Assembly (NCBI GenBank): GCA_033977485.1 | Contig: CM066982.1 | Coordinates: forward strand, 33,458,218 to 33,522,217 | DNA: 64,000 bases | Direction of reading: 5' to 3' | Source: Hydrangea macrophylla | Taxonomy: Eukaryota > Streptophyta > Magnoliopsida > Cornales > Hydrangeaceae | Part shown: positions 33,360-45,010 of the stretch, piece after piece | Position numbering within the stretch: position 1 is the stretch's first letter | Layout: every line of letters starts with the position of its first letter | Program-made: the position numbers and the translations under genes | Notes under the pieces: generated by a model | What the model was told of the DNA's origin: nothing | Database searches by the model: none | Seen by the model: only the letters and a program-made list of their open reading frames with translations

Positions 33360-35240
33360 CTTAGGTCTTCTTCAACAACTTTATCAGCTCATTGTCTTCT
33401 TCTGTGGTCTCATCCATCTTCTCATTTCCCTTATTCTTGATAGGCCCTTTCTTAATGGCTTCGGTGGTAGGTTGCGGAGGTTGGTAATGGCAACCTGATC
33501 TGGTTAAGTGGTTGATTTCTGTGGGGGTAGGCCTGTCGACAGTCCCATCATCTTTGAACCAATCATAATTGGTACCCACAAACGGCTGCTCTGGCTCATT
33601 CCATATGGAGGCATTGCTTTCGTTGTTAGGATCATACCATTTGAGGTCCACTACCCCTAAGTCATGTTCCTCTAAGAAGAACAGATCTTGTTTATCATCC
33701 AGATATTGCTGCCATTCGTCATTTCCCCCCTTTAATCAGTTGTACCCCTGTGGAGTTCAGGATGTCAATAAGGGGTAGAGGTTTCCCTAGGGGGTGATAT
33801 AGGCAGAAGGGTTGAAGGATATGGGGTTGGATTCGATGAAGCTTATATTTTGATGGTTTGGCATGGGATTTTGGGTGACATGGGGTTACTTTGGAGGTGG
33901 CCCAATGATGTTTTGGTCGATGAGGTCTTGGATATCATGGCGGAGGCGCATGTAATCATTGTTATTATGGCAATGGGTTTGGTGGTAGGCACAGTGCTTG
34001 GACATATTGCAGTTTGGTGGTGGCATGGCGTCTCAAGGCTGGAGCAGTTGGAGATGGCCTTTCTTGAGTAGGTAATCCAAGGCTAATGAGAGGGAGATTT
34101 ATAGCTTGGCAAAATTGCGGGGAGGCTTTTTCTAGAAGGGACGGCTAGAGGTATTGGTTTGGTTGGGGGATTGGTACGGCCGAGGGGGGTTGCCATGGGT
34201 TAGTTGCTACGGGCATTGACATTCGGGAGTTTTAAGAGTAATTGGACCTCTTTGACTGGCTTTGCGGCTCTTCTTTCTTGATCTTTCCCTCAATGGCATC
34301 TTCAATTGGGTTCCAATTTTGAACAACTCTTCAAATATAGAGATGGATTGGTAGAACAATTTCTCATAGTAGAGTGGCTACAAATTCTAGATTAGCATTC
34401 TCAATTGTTCCTTCTTAATTGGGTAATGAGTCATTTGGGCCACTTTACTCCTTACCTGGTAAAAAATGTAGCGAAGGATTGATTTTTGTTTCGACAAGTG
34501 GTTTCAAGTCCCTGATTGTGACATCCAGTTCTTGATTGTAGGAACAATGATCAACAAACACCCAAACAATGTCTTCCAGTGCCTTAGTTTTGGAGGCTTC
34601 CAAGGTCAAAAACCATGATAGTGTAGATTTTGTGAGGGTTTTTGGGAACAGCAGTGCAATGTGCTTATGGGTCCGTATTGATTGGAGGATGCTCACACAC
34701 AGCTTCACATGGCTCTTAGGATTTCTGGTTCCATCAAAACGGTCAATGGCAGGCATTTTGAAGTTCTCCGGCAGTTTCAGCTTACTAGGCTCGAAAAGGC
34801 ATTCCAGGTTTAGTATGTAATCATCAACCCCCTTGCTTTTTCTCAACACACTTTCTAGTTTATCCACTTTGTCCATCTTTTCTTGGAGCTTCTTTTATAT
34901 GCAAGTGGCGAGACCCCATGAAACCATTCTTCTTCCCCGTTATTTTCATGTATAGTGATGGGAGGTGGTATGAACCCTGGCAGTAGTGACGGCATGAACC
35001 TCAGTGGTGGTGGTGGTGGTAGGAATGCTGGTGGGTAAAGTGGCTGCTATTGCTTTAACTCATCCATGAAGTTCAAAACTTGGGCCAGGCGATCAGATTG
35101 CTAGCTTATGGTTGCTCCTAACTCAGTAACTCTGGTTTCCAATTCTTCTTAATTGATGCTAAATTTTCTTAGTGGACTGATTCTGAAAAGACGGCTATTG
35201 GAACTTCAGACCCAAGACGGGAATCCCAGTTACTGATTTT
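33360..35240 (-). pseudogene. Element D gag, broken
   Basis: The N-terminal coiled region (about 35200-35060: ELGATISQQSDRLAQVLNFMDELKQ split by a stop), a proline run (about 35015-34985) and the gag core LPENFKMPAIDRFDGTRNP (about 34775-34720) and AIALLFPKTLTKSTLSWFL-like region (about 34660-34600) are visible on the minus strand. At about 34000-33950 CAYHQTHCHNNNDYMRLRHDI matches the Cys-His region of Tat gag, with the last Cys replaced by Tyr. The acidic C-terminal part (33651-33361) follows. Stops at about 34444 and 33652 and several shifts are present. Confidence 0.75.
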
Positions 35241-35760
35241 GGGAATATATACTGACCTATAGATTTGAGAGGAAAAGTGTATCAAATTCTGACAGTGCTG
35301 ATTGGACAAACAGTGATAGTGATGTTGACAATTGGACTAACTCGTGCACAGACTGACTAGAATGGTGTATGCGGACTGATGAGACAAGCATGAAGATGCG
35401 AGCCCTAATCTATATGATGTTCTTACTTCTAACAGATAGCAGTTAAGCAAGTAAGGTCCTAGCCATACAAAGTGTTCTAACTTTTCTTTCTAGTATGATC
35501 ACGATGGGAAAAAAATGAATTTCTAGGATATTCGGGAGATTCAAGGGAGTTTCAGGGAGAAACTGGAATTTTTGTGTAATTTGGACAGAGTTTCTGGGGA
35601 AATCGGAATTTTTGGGGATTTTTGGGGGAGTTTCTGAGAGATACAAGTGCATCTAGGCATTTCTGAGAGATTTAGAGTTTTGGGGAGAAACAGGGATTTC
35701 ATTTTTTTTATTTAGTAAAATAAAAAAGTAAATAAAAAAGGAAGAAAGAATAATACGAGA
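35241..35760 (-). other. Element D leader, non-coding
   Basis: Low-complexity sequence between gag and the plastid-derived block. It holds loosely repeated GGAGTTTCTGGGGA/GGAGTTTCAGGGAG words at about 35525-35700. No ORF is convincing. Confidence 0.5.
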
Positions 35761-36020
35761 TGACACTTTCGTTTTATATAATAAGATTGGAAATAGTCCT
35801 TTTTATTATTGCTTTAATAGCAAGCATTTTTGTTTTGAAATAAATCAGAGAAATCACTTTATCTATGATTCGTTGAAACAAAAAAAGAAATGAAATGCAT
35901 TCATTCCCGGATGCGCTATTCCTTGTTTGTATAGTAGACAGTACCATTGAATACGTTCTTGTCGGAATAAGCATAGTTAGTAGGCTGGAAAGAATCGTTG
36001 AGAAAGTATCCTAGGGATTA

Positions 36021-36134
36021 GCCACTTGTAAATAATCCAAGGAACATGACAGGTATAGGAACCACTGAAGGTACTAAAGAAACAAGAACAACAACTACTA
36101 ATTCATCAGCTAATATATTCTCGAAAAGTCGAAA
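36021..36134 (-). pseudogene. atpI: Plastid atpI fragment (ATP synthase CF0 subunit a) in nuclear DNA
   Basis: Thirty-eight codons on the minus strand read without a stop and match the conserved C-terminal part of plastid Atp[17 protein letters not shown], then [14 protein letters not shown]. Only two residues differ from the usual plant sequence as I know it (Gly to Glu after RLF, Leu to Ser after VP). In the plastid, this protein forms the proton channel of ATP synthase. Here it is a short non-functional remnant without a start or end. The sequence at 35760-36020 may also be organellar but I cannot assign it. Confidence 0.88.
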
Positions 36135-36287
36135 AGGCGAAATGGCCCTTCCCCTGTTCGAATATGAGAACTTAAACTGATGTCCCTATGTGCCAGACGT
36201 TAACTTCCTTTTTCTTTCTTTGCTTTTCAGCTATGGAAATCAACTCCCTCTGCTCATCTTTCTTTCTAGCACACTACTTTATTGCGC

Positions 36288-36470
36288 GCATTTGGTGCAC
36301 TCCTCTTGAAGGAAATGATAAATGAATACTTGGAGATACATCTACAAAAGCTTCATATAGGAATCCACAAAGAAACGATCCAATTAATCAAGATACACAA
36401 TGAGGATCGTGTTCAGACGATTTTGCACTTCCTGACAAATATAATCTGTTTCATTATTCTAAGTGGTTAT
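36288..36470 (+). pseudogene. cemA: Plastid cemA fragment (envelope membrane protein) in nuclear DNA
   Basis: On the plus strand [37 protein letters not shown] and [15 protein letters not shown] closely match the middle of plastid CemA, a chloroplast envelope protein. The match starts near 36288 and ends at 36470. It lies 150 bp from the atpI fragment and in the opposite orientation, although the two genes are far apart in plastid genomes, so the block is rearranged. It is a non-functional remnant. Confidence 0.87.
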
Positions 36471-36550
36471 ATTAAAGAAAGGAGGAAAGAAAGGGGGTGT
36501 GGATATCGCAGGTTTTCAAATTTTACCCACTTTTAAAACATTTTTCAAAT

Positions 36551-36564
36551 TCAAAGAGTCGCCA
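36551..36564 (-). promoter_or_regulatory. Element D primer-binding site
   Basis: The minus strand reads TGGCGACTCTTTGA, matching the first ten bases of the TGGCGACTCTGCTGGGGA-type PBS of Ogre/Tat elements. It lies beside the LTR edge. The remaining bases have diverged or were altered when plastid DNA entered the leader. Confidence 0.65.
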
Positions 36565-39500
36565 CTTAATTTTTAAAAGGAAAAATTAAGAAACCATTTT
36601 AAAGCAAACTGATCTTTTGCGAAACCAAAGATAAACTGGGTCTGGGGATTATGGAATGAAAGGGGAAGGAGCCCGGCGGACTAAAACACCCCCTTTCATC
36701 CTATCTCGCGATAGGCCTCTAGTCAACATCCTTTTTAATCAAGTTATTAATCTAAGCATGCCCTCAATTAATACATATATACATATACATCACACAAGCA
36801 TGTTGGAAATGGTGTAAAATTGCTAATGACAAAATATCATTCATAAGCCACGTAATACAAGTAGCAAACAATATGATATGCAAAAGAGAACTAGAAAACA
36901 TACCTGGGATCCAGCCGCGAATATCAAACGTGCAATGCATGCAAGAACAAAATTCCTAAAAAAAAGGGTCTCTAATTCATATATTCACATAAGGCAAAAC
37001 CTAGGCTAAGGTGTCGCACATGGAGTCGAAAAATCAATTTAAATCAAAGAATGGAATTAAACTAGAGAAGAGTTGAGAAATTGTACCTCAAATGCGCTAC
37101 AAAAACAAAGGTTAGTACACATGCCTTAGACAAGATATAATATCAAAACAATCAATCATGATCCTCTAGCTTAGATCTATTAAGCATGAAATTCAACTTT
37201 ATTCAATGGCTAGTCCTAATCATAAGCATTAATGTACACGAATGAATGAATGTGAACAAGAATAAAACATGGTTCTATTCACTAATTTGGATCACTAAGC
37301 CTCTGGGTTTAATCTAAATTATCATTATTCAAAACATGGTTTGAGTCCTAAGCCATTAGGAGACTATTTGAGTTGGAATAAATAAGATTAGACAAAAATA
37401 GTAGCAGTTTTTATGAATTACAGAGAGCAGACCAGACGTTCAAAAATAGGAATAAAATACTTTCAACGGTTGGATCTTAATGATTTTTGGATATGTTATG
37501 TCTTGTGAGTCTAGTTTCTAACCCAAAAAGAAAATCAAGGTTTCAACGGTTAGATCTCCGGGAATATGGAAAATACTAGACCTCACTCAGGATTTTGCAA
37601 CTCTCTGTCCAGAGATCTTGTACGATTTTTTAAAAATAGTAAAAAAATGAGAAACACTTAGATCTTTTTAGGGTATCTTCCTAACACATTAAGGTACTTA
37701 TAAAAAATTATTTGAGACCTCGAAAACTTTATTAGAGCTCTGATCTATCAATTTTAAAACCGGTTTGCTGTTCTGAAATTTTGGACAGAGAATTGCTTAT
37801 TTGGAAATCATAAGACCAAACCATCCTAAGTATGGAATATTATCAAAATGACAATCACAGAGGTACTCATATGAGTTATGAACATTCTCCAATTGGTCTC
37901 ATCCCATTCCAATGGACCATGATTTAATGAAAAATCTTTGATCACAGAGGATTTAAGGATTCACTGCACCAATGTTGAATTAATGTTCATATCTTAAAAC
38001 CAACTTGATCCATGATCCTACAAAGGACTAGAACCAAGCATGGTTGTGATTATTGGGACGAATTAAGGACATAGGGAGATGTTCATAGATTTAACCTTGA
38101 TGGATTCTTATCATAGATCTCATAGTTGAAGATCTACCAAGAAAATCCTAAGGTCTTACTTATTTTAAATACAAACTTTGAAAATCTTCATCCAATTCTT
38201 CTCTCAAATACATGATCATAGAAGAATATAGAGTCAATTTATTCTCCTCTCAAGTTGATGGTCCTTGGAGAATATAGATTTAATTCTCCTCCCAAATTAA
38301 TGGTCCTTGAAGAATATAGATTTATTTCTACATGAACCTTTATGGAATATAGAATGAATTCCATAAGATTCATAGTAAGGAGATCCTAGTCATGAGTTGA
38401 TACTAGTATCTCACCAACTATGTGTAGATATGGCCATGATCAACCTTAAACTCCATATGAGTCATAAGATCATAGGAGATCAAAGGATCAACCAAACAAA
38501 AAAAAGAAAGACTCAATGGAAAATGCACACAAAAATTTGTGAATCTTCAAAGGAAAATTGAAATTTAGAAATCAAAGTTTACTCAAGAGAAATCAAGAGA
38601 ACAAACTCTTTGAAACCAACCCAAATCATTTAAATCCAAGGCCTATTTAGGTCCAAACTAGTGAATTATCATGAGATTCAATCACAAATTCTATGTGGTG
38701 TGTGATGAAATGAGGTAAGAAGAGAGATTTTGAAAATGTGTAAAGATCCTAGAACTATGAATTTGTGATTGAATTGCCTAATTCTATTAAGTGATTGAGA
38801 GGTTACCTCGAAGACCTCAAGGATTTCTTCTATATTTGTGAAGCTCTTCCAAAACCTTCAAGTTCTTCTTAAAATTCTTCAAGTTCTTCAAGAAAACTTC
38901 TCTTTTTCTCTCAATTCTCTCTATATCATTCTTGTATCTCTCTCTAATTTCAAGTATATGTGTGTGTGTTGATTCAAGTATCTTCAAGTGTCTCCAAAAT
39001 GAAGATGAAAGTTTGTTTATATAGACCATTAATTCAAGGATAAATGGGTAAATTCGGGTGGAGACCCATGTGCAAAGATTTCTTCTAGAACATGTGAGAA
39101 AAGCAGTCTGTTACAGCCAGCGGCAAACGACGGCATCCGGCGGCACTCGCTGAGTGCCAGGCGGCACTCGCTGAGTGCCGGGCGGCACTCACTGAATGCC
39201 AGGCGGCATTCGCTGAATGCCGGGAGGCACTCAGTGAGTGCCGCCGGCTTTATCGCGTGCCGGGGCTAACTGAATTTTGCCCTACTTTTTAATTTTCAAC
39301 ATATACATTAACATAAGCTTAATTATTGACGAATTATGTTAAAATACTTGTATTTGTAATATATTTCATTAAGAATACATCCAAAACATGCATTCTAAAT
39401 GTATTATTTCCCCTCTCTTTCTCTTTTCTTTTTTTTTTCAAAAAAACCTCTTTGTTTCAAGATTCCTTTTTATTATTTATTTTCTTTTCAAGACTTTCTT

Positions 39501-39771
39501 TCATATCTTATTTATATATATATATATATATTTAGCGGATTCTCGGGCTGATTTCTTCACATGTTCTTCAACGTTTGAGTTTCCCCCGAATACCCAAATT
39601 CTCTCTCTCTCTCTCCCTCTTTTTCATTTTTTAAAATTGAACTTGAAGAATCATTTGAAGATTCTGAATTTTCTGGAAAATCTTCGAATGTCACCGGTCA
39701 TCGTCATCATCGGTCTTTGAGAGGTAACCAATCCCTAGATTTGACGTTTGGTCAAAATCGGGGTGTCTACA
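36565..39771 (-). repeat. Element D 5' LTR (about 3.2 kb)
   Basis: On the minus strand it starts TGTAGACACCCCGATTTTGA at 39771 and ends in the TTAAAAATTAAG stem next to the PBS. No second copy is in the window, so the edges rest on these family signatures. It is AT-rich, with a TATA box (CTATATAAA, 39024-39016) and an upstream dyad array (39116-39250). An alternative inner edge, TGTGGATATC at 36498, was considered and rejected. Confidence 0.72.
39116..39250. repeat. GC-rich dyad minisatellite in the D LTR
   Basis: Five adjacent units of about 24-26 bp, each built on GGCGGCACTCGCTGAGTGCC or a close variant. CACTC...GAGTG arms make every unit self-complementary. Some units show paired changes (CATTC with GAATG) that keep the arms matched. 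The surroundings are AT-rich, so the block stands out in composition. In LTR orientation it lies about 100-230 bp upstream of the TATA box. Confidence 0.85.
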
Positions 39772-40094
39772 GGGGGGTCCAAACCTAAATAAACATCCGA
39801 ATTGCCCATGAATCTCAATGACCAAGAATTGGTAATTGACGCGGGAAGGAACTATAGAATACGTGGAATCTCACAGAAAGATTTCTTTTTATGAATTGTT
39901 CATTCAATTCATTTTGAATAAGTCGTATCTTGCTCACACCAATAAATAGAGCCCAAGGCTGAATGGAATAAGATTGGGGTTACCAGGAATGAGGCCGTAA
40001 GGTTGAGATGTCAAGAACGAGGCTGTAAGGTAAAGATGACAAGATGGTAACCCAACGGCCGTAAGGTAGAGATATTCCAGGCCAACGGTGGTAT

Positions 40095-40190
40095 AAAGAT
40101 TGGATCAGTGATTTGAGTTTGTATAGATTGGGCCTGTGGTCTAAAGATTGGATCAGTGATTTGAGTTTGTATAGATTGAACCTGTGGTTC
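40095..40190. repeat. 48-bp tandem duplication
   Basis: 40095-40142 and 40143-40190 differ only at about four bases near the end of each unit (GGGCC against GAACC, and the last bases). Confidence 0.92.
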
Positions 40191-40415
40191 AAAGCAAAGT
40201 ATCAGTTGGTATTGCTTGGACCTATGGTCCAAGGAGATCCGTAAAGTGATGTTAGTTGTGTCTCACGTTCGAGCATGTTTGTTAAAAGTTTCTGAACAAA
40301 TGCAAGACGACGAGATAGTTATTAAGTGAGTCATAACAATGTGTTTTCAAGTGTAAAGAGAACTTTTTACTTAATATCAAATTAATTCAATGTTTTATGA
40401 GCCTGTTCAACTGCA

Positions 40416-40420
40416 GTAGG
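40416..40420. repeat. Target-site duplication GTAGG, left copy (E1)
   Basis: GTAGG precedes the TGAGAAGCGG start of the E1 5' LTR and is repeated at 62951-62955 after the 3' LTR. Confidence 0.9.
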
Positions 40421-42046
40421 TGAGAAGCGGGGGTATTTGTAAAATACAACCGCGCCAAAATAGAGAACTACTCTGATATAGTTTACAATCCCCTGCTTTA
40501 TCTGTATTTCATATTACAATGCTAGTTTATACACAATATGATTAATCTATGATAAGTTGTATTGTTTTAGCTATTATTTGTGCAGATTACTATTTTGCTG
40601 TGAGAAAAAATGAATAACAGGATAAAGGGAATGCTAGATTACAAACAAGAGAATTCAAAACTGAAGTATGAAGTTCAAGCGATCGAGGTTTCGATCGATT
40701 GAGTGCAGTTCAAGCGCTCGAGTAATCCAGAAGTTCAATCGATCGAGTGATGTTCGATCGATCGAACATGCCTTTTATCAGAACTTACGCGCACGCAATA
40801 GAAATGTTCATTGGAACCCTAGCTCTTAGGTTGTCTATATATATTAGTTTGTAAGATGTCCAGAAGAACGCCCACATTGTTTTTCAACAGTTTATAGAGA
40901 GAAAGAGAGATTTGTTCTTGGTTTTTGTAGGCTTCTCAAGGTTTTACATTGATTGAGGCTTGGATTCTTATTAAGCTATTAAAGTTCTTCGTTCCAAGTT
41001 TTTATATATGGTTTACTTTATATTCTACTAATAGTTCACATAGTATAATCTGTTAGAATCGTAGTCTTGCATGTTAGATATTGTTAAACCCATAATTTTC
41101 ATAAGTTTCATGTTTAAAACACAACCAAATGCAACTTTAATGAATATTTACGTTCAAAATAGATCTGTGACACTCCAGATTATGTCTGAGTAGTCCTAGG
41201 GTTGGGAGATCATGATGAAATAGTGATCTCTAGCTTCTGCCATGCAGCAGTTTAAAACATGTGTTCGATCGATCGAAGTTAGTTCGATCGATAGGACCAG
41301 AGATATAGTCAAGCGATCGAAGACATTTCGATCGCTTGAGAGATGACGATATTCGATCGATTGAATGCGCGTCGATCGATCAAACCTTCAGATTCTTGAG
41401 ATCATTCTATACAGTATTCTTAGACTTTCAGTTTTGAGATTCGTTATCAAACTGTCCCCAAATACTCAGTTTGTCAAAACAGTTTCTGAATTTTAAGCCT
41501 TAAGGAATTTTTCTTCAATAACTTTTGCAAACCACTTTGATTGCTAACACCATTTAGAGTGCGAGTCTTAACTATTGATTTAAACCGCTTTCTTGTATTT
41601 CAAATCAACTGTGATGATATAGTCCCGGTCATGAAAGGGCTATGGATTCTTTATTTTTAGAGGAATACGGAATACTGTAGAAGATGTACTCCATTGAGCT
41701 TTAATGTAATTGCATGGTAGATAGCTAGGTCGCTGTGGATTCGTGTGATCCCAACGTTTCCCTTTTATTAAGTAAAAACCCGTTTCAAAATATCGTGTTA
41801 GTTAATTAGTTAACTCTTAGTTATTTTAATTGCTTTACCTGTAGTAGTTGATAATCGTGGAACTTCGTGTTCCACACCTTTCTTGAATATTGAATTTTTT
41901 TTTTCTTTTTTTTTTTCGAGTTTAATTTAAGTAATTAGTTTATAACCTTCCCTATGGGATCGTCCTGGTCTTAACCAGATTACCACTTGCACGTCTACCT
42001 ACACTTGGGTATAGCATACAAGCGAACGCAAATTAATTCCGTGTCA
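40421..42046 (+). repeat. E1 5' LTR (1626 bp)
   Basis: TGAGAAGCGGGGG...GTGTCA. A TATA box, CTATATATAT, lies at 40835-40844. One motif cluster lies upstream (40676-40768) and another in the R/U5 part (41264-41386). It is about 51 bp longer than the 3' LTR, mostly because of extra motif copies. Confidence 0.93.
40676..40844 (+). promoter_or_regulatory. E1 5' LTR promoter: CGATCGA cluster and TATA box
   Basis: Six motif copies (AAGCGATCGAGG, TTCGATCGATTGAG, AAGCGCTCGAG, TCAATCGATCGAG, TTCGATCGATCGAA and variants) lie at 40676-40768, with CTATATATAT at 40835. The equivalent region of the 3' LTR (61633-61671) keeps only two. Confidence 0.6.
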
Positions 42047-42052
42047 TGTTTT

Positions 42053-42070
42053 TGGCGCCGCTGCCGGGGA
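42053..42070 (+). promoter_or_regulatory. E1 primer-binding site
   Basis: TGGCGCCGCTGCCGGGGA, the Athila-type PBS usually attributed to tRNA-Asp, six bases after the LTR edge. Confidence 0.9.
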
Positions 42071-42177
42071 AGGCGACAAGCTAACGCTTAGAATACCTTA
42101 ATCTATCTTTATCTTTCTCAATTTTCTTTTTCTTTTAGTTTCTTTAGAGTAAAACCTTCTAGGATCTTTTCCATTTC

Positions 42178-44100
42178 ATGTCCGATAATTCCATCGAAAG
42201 AATTTACGGAAATCCACTTTACTCATCCGATTCTTCTAGTTCTATTAATCCCGTAGCTACACCTATAGATTCAATGGCTGATGATCAAAGTGAAAATGGT
42301 GAGAGTGTGGTTGTACCTATTGATGATTCACTACGTCCTTTGTGCGATCTCATGCAACCCGAACATGCACCTACACCTTCTTGTATTCTCATTCCACCCC
42401 ATGCGGGCGAATTCCAATTTCGCAATGGAATGATTCAACTCCTTCCAACCTTCCATGGAATGGAGAGCGAGAAGGCATATCTACATGTCAAAGATTTTGA
42501 GGATGTTTGTAAAACATTCTCACAAAATTGTCCTATGGATGTGACACGCCTAATGCTATTTCCCTTCACCTTGAAGGATAAGGTAAAAGCGTGGCTGCTC
42601 ACCCTTAAGCTAAATTCAATCTTCACTTGGCATACGATGAACACTGCATTCTTAAAGAAATTCTTTCCACCTCGCATGACCACTGAACTAAAACGTCAAA
42701 TAAATTCCTACAAACAAAAGAGCAATGAAACCTTCACTCAAACTTGGGAGCATTTCAAAGATTTGCTTCTCTCATGCGTGCCACATCACGGTACGAGAAA
42801 TGGAGAACCATTATCTACTTTTATGAGGGATTAAATGGTGAAAGGAAAAAACTGGTTGAGACCATGAGCTCACGTCCATTTCTTCGCAAAAACACCGAAG
42901 AAGCTGAAACCCACTTCGAGTGATTAGCCGAACATACTCATGAATGGTCTAACTCTGAGGATGTCCCACTGGCAAAATATCTGGTATAGAGGAGAAAAGT
43001 ATCTATCAGCTCAAAAGTGAAGATCACCTGATGACCAAATATGAAGAATTAGCTAAGAAAGTAGAGGAGTTAGGGATGAAAGGAGAAAGTTCTAGGCAGG
43101 TTTTGCCTGAAGAACCTTGCGGCACATGCAATATGTTGGGACACACCACTCAATACTATCCCAATGTGCCGTACTTTCAAGAACAAGCCCCCATGGAGAT
43201 GAACGCCATGCAAGGGTGTAGAGGGGCAGGGAATTCCTATAATAACAATAATAACTTTCAAAATAATAACAATCGATGGAATCACCCTGGTTTTGATTGG
43301 AAAAATGACACTGGGACACAAAATCAATACCAACAACAACAGCCCTACAACAACAATAACCAATATCAAGGGCAATACAATAAGCAGTCCCAGCCATTCA
43401 ACCAAAACAGATCTAATAATTGCAACCAAGCTCAACCCTCTAATAATCAACAGTCAAATGTGTTCGTGCCACCACACAAAAAGGTACAAGAAGAAGATCC
43501 AATCTCTAATGTAAATTTAACACAACAGTTAAATCAAATGATGAGTAAAATGTTTGTAACGTTAGAGAGAATGGATGCACGACAAGAGGGATCGGGTGGA
43601 ACATTTCCTACCCAACCACTTCAAAACCCTAAAGGATACAACAATGGTCCCAATAATCAAGAACATGCCAAAGCCGTAACTACTCTGAGAAGCGGCAAGA
43701 TTATAGGGCACAACATGCCTCTCTCCACCCTCGAAGAGTGTGAGGAGGACGAAGTGGTTAATAAAAATGAACCTACTACTCAGGAAGAGGAGCCATCTAC
43801 TAATAACAAACCATTAGAATCAAACGATGAAGCTCCTAAAGAAGTAGAGGAAATTGAGAGAAGGCCCGAAAAGGAGCCCGTTAATGATGAATTACCTAAA
43901 TGCCCTTTCCCCGCGCCTTATCCTCAAAGGCTCAAGAAGCCCAAAAATGAGATAAAGAATAAGGAGTTCTTGGAACTATTTAAACAAGTCAAAATAAACC
44001 TTCCACTCCTTGAGGCAATCAAACAAGTGTCGGCCTACGCTAAGTATCTCAAAGACTTATGCACGGTCAAGAGGAGGCAAAGTGTGAAGAAACATGCTTA
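42178..44100 (+). pseudogene. E1 gag, broken
   Basis: The ATG at 42178 is the first after the PBS. The core includes IQLLPTFHGMESEKAYLHVK (about 42430-42490), LMLFPFTLKDKVKAWLL (about 42550-42600) and TMNTAFLKKFFPPRMT (about 42631-42680), typical of Athila gag. A one-base loss near 42793 ends the first block; a second block starts at 43031. A zinc-knuckle-like CGTCNMLGHTTQYYP (about 43120-43165) has lost its last Cys. Long Asn/Gln-rich stretches follow (43230-43460). The C-terminal LFKQVKINLPLLEAIKQVSAYAKYLKDL is the conserved gag-protease junction of the lineage. Confidence 0.88.
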
Positions 44101-45010
44101 TGTCTCTTGCCAAGCAAGCGCAATCATCCAAAATGAATTGCCTCCAAAACTCAAAGACCTCGGTACTCCCACTGTTTCAAGTCAAATTGGGAATCAAAGA
44201 ATAGACAACGCACTCCTCGACCTAGGAGCGAGCATAAATCTTCTGCCATATTCTGTTTATAAACAACTAGGGTTAGGTGAATACAAACCCACCCGAGTTG
44301 CATTACAATTGGCAGATAGGTCTATTAAATACCCGAGAGGGGTGTTGGAAGACGTCCTCGTGTAAATAGACTCATTTGTCTTCCCTGTTGATTTTGTAAT
44401 TTTAGACACTGAACATGTGTCCAACCCATGTGCACAAATCCCAGTAATATTTGGACATCCATTTCTAAACACAATTGATGCCACGATAAAAATAAGAAGT
44501 GGTACAATGACTATCGTATTCGGGAACATGACCGCAATAGTAAAAATCTTCTCAAATCCCCGACTTCAAGAATACGAGGATGAGGAAGAAGTAAACTACA
44601 TTGAGGCAGTCATTGAAGATGAGGCAGATTTAGTCAATTACAAAGATCCTTTGGAGGTAGTGGTGTCACAATTCAATGTTGTCTACCAACCTAAAAACTC
44701 TACTCCATTGGACATTGACTTAAATCTAACTTGCCTCATGTTGGAAATGAAAGAGGAAGATAGAGCTGAATACATGTGGGTAACACCATATGAACCACTG
44801 CCTCCAAAAACAAAGTTAGTTATGCCCTCAAACTTTCAGTTTCCTGATTCAGAATTAAAGGAGCTTCCAAAAGAGCTCAAATACGCTTTTCTAAGGACTC
44901 AAAAGACTTATTCTGTCATAATTTCATCTATGTTAAATTCTGAACAAGAGGGTAAGTTGATCCAAATGCTGAAACAACATAAGGGAGCTTTAGGATGGAC
45001 TATTGCTGAC
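44101..45010 (+). pseudogene. E1 protease, broken
   Basis: The loop ALLDLGASINLLPYSVYKQL (about 44210-44270) is the Athila-type protease site, in which D-L-G-A stands for D-T-G-A. LQLADRSIKYPRGVLEDVLV follows and then a stop (44363). FPVDFVILDTEH (about 44380-44415) and PVIFGHPFLNTIDATI (about 44440-44490) complete the domain. An acidic linker leads to RT, ending at a stop near 45014. Confidence 0.88.

Larger units (their letters stand above)
29687..39771 (-). mobile_element. Element D: Ogre/Tat-type Ty3/gypsy element, 5' half
   Basis: The minus-strand order is a long 5' LTR (39771-36565), PBS, leader containing plastid DNA, gag (about 35240-33360), protease, RT, first RNase H, second (archaeal-type) RNase H and the integrase start, cut at 29687 by the LTR of C1. 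Two RNase H domains are the hallmark of the Tat lineage. The LTR start TGTAGACACCCC and PBS TGGCGACTCT are typical of Ogre-type elements. Integrase, 3' UTR and 3' LTR are missing, and the surviving frames are decayed. Confidence 0.83.
39772..40420 (+). repeat. LTR G, left part, interrupted by D and E1
   Basis: Between the outer end of the D LTR and the start of E1. Together with 62951-63425 it appears to belong to one plus-oriented LTR of the element-B type, because the right part matches the B LTR. It holds GGCCGTAAGGTTGAGAT-like repeats (about 39990-40075) and a 48-bp tandem duplication. No ORF is convincing. Confidence 0.5.

Noticed and set aside
36498..39771. A plus-oriented 3' LTR starting TGTGGATATC at 36498 after a purine tract (AAAGAAAGGAGGAAAGAAAGGGGG)
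   Set aside because: The minus-strand reading fits better: TGTAGACACCCC start at 39771 and an Ogre-type PBS (TGGCGACTCT) at 36564-36555, followed in order by gag, protease and RT of the same strand. The purine tract may still be part of the plastid insertion edge.
39990..40190. CRISPR-like or satellite array
   Set aside because: Only two 48-bp tandem copies plus loosely related words, in a plant LTR; no regular spacer structure.
43070..43450. Open minus-strand frames opposite the E1 gag
   Set aside because: Shadows of the Asn/Gln-rich coding strand; repeated AAC/CAA codons avoid stops on the other strand.
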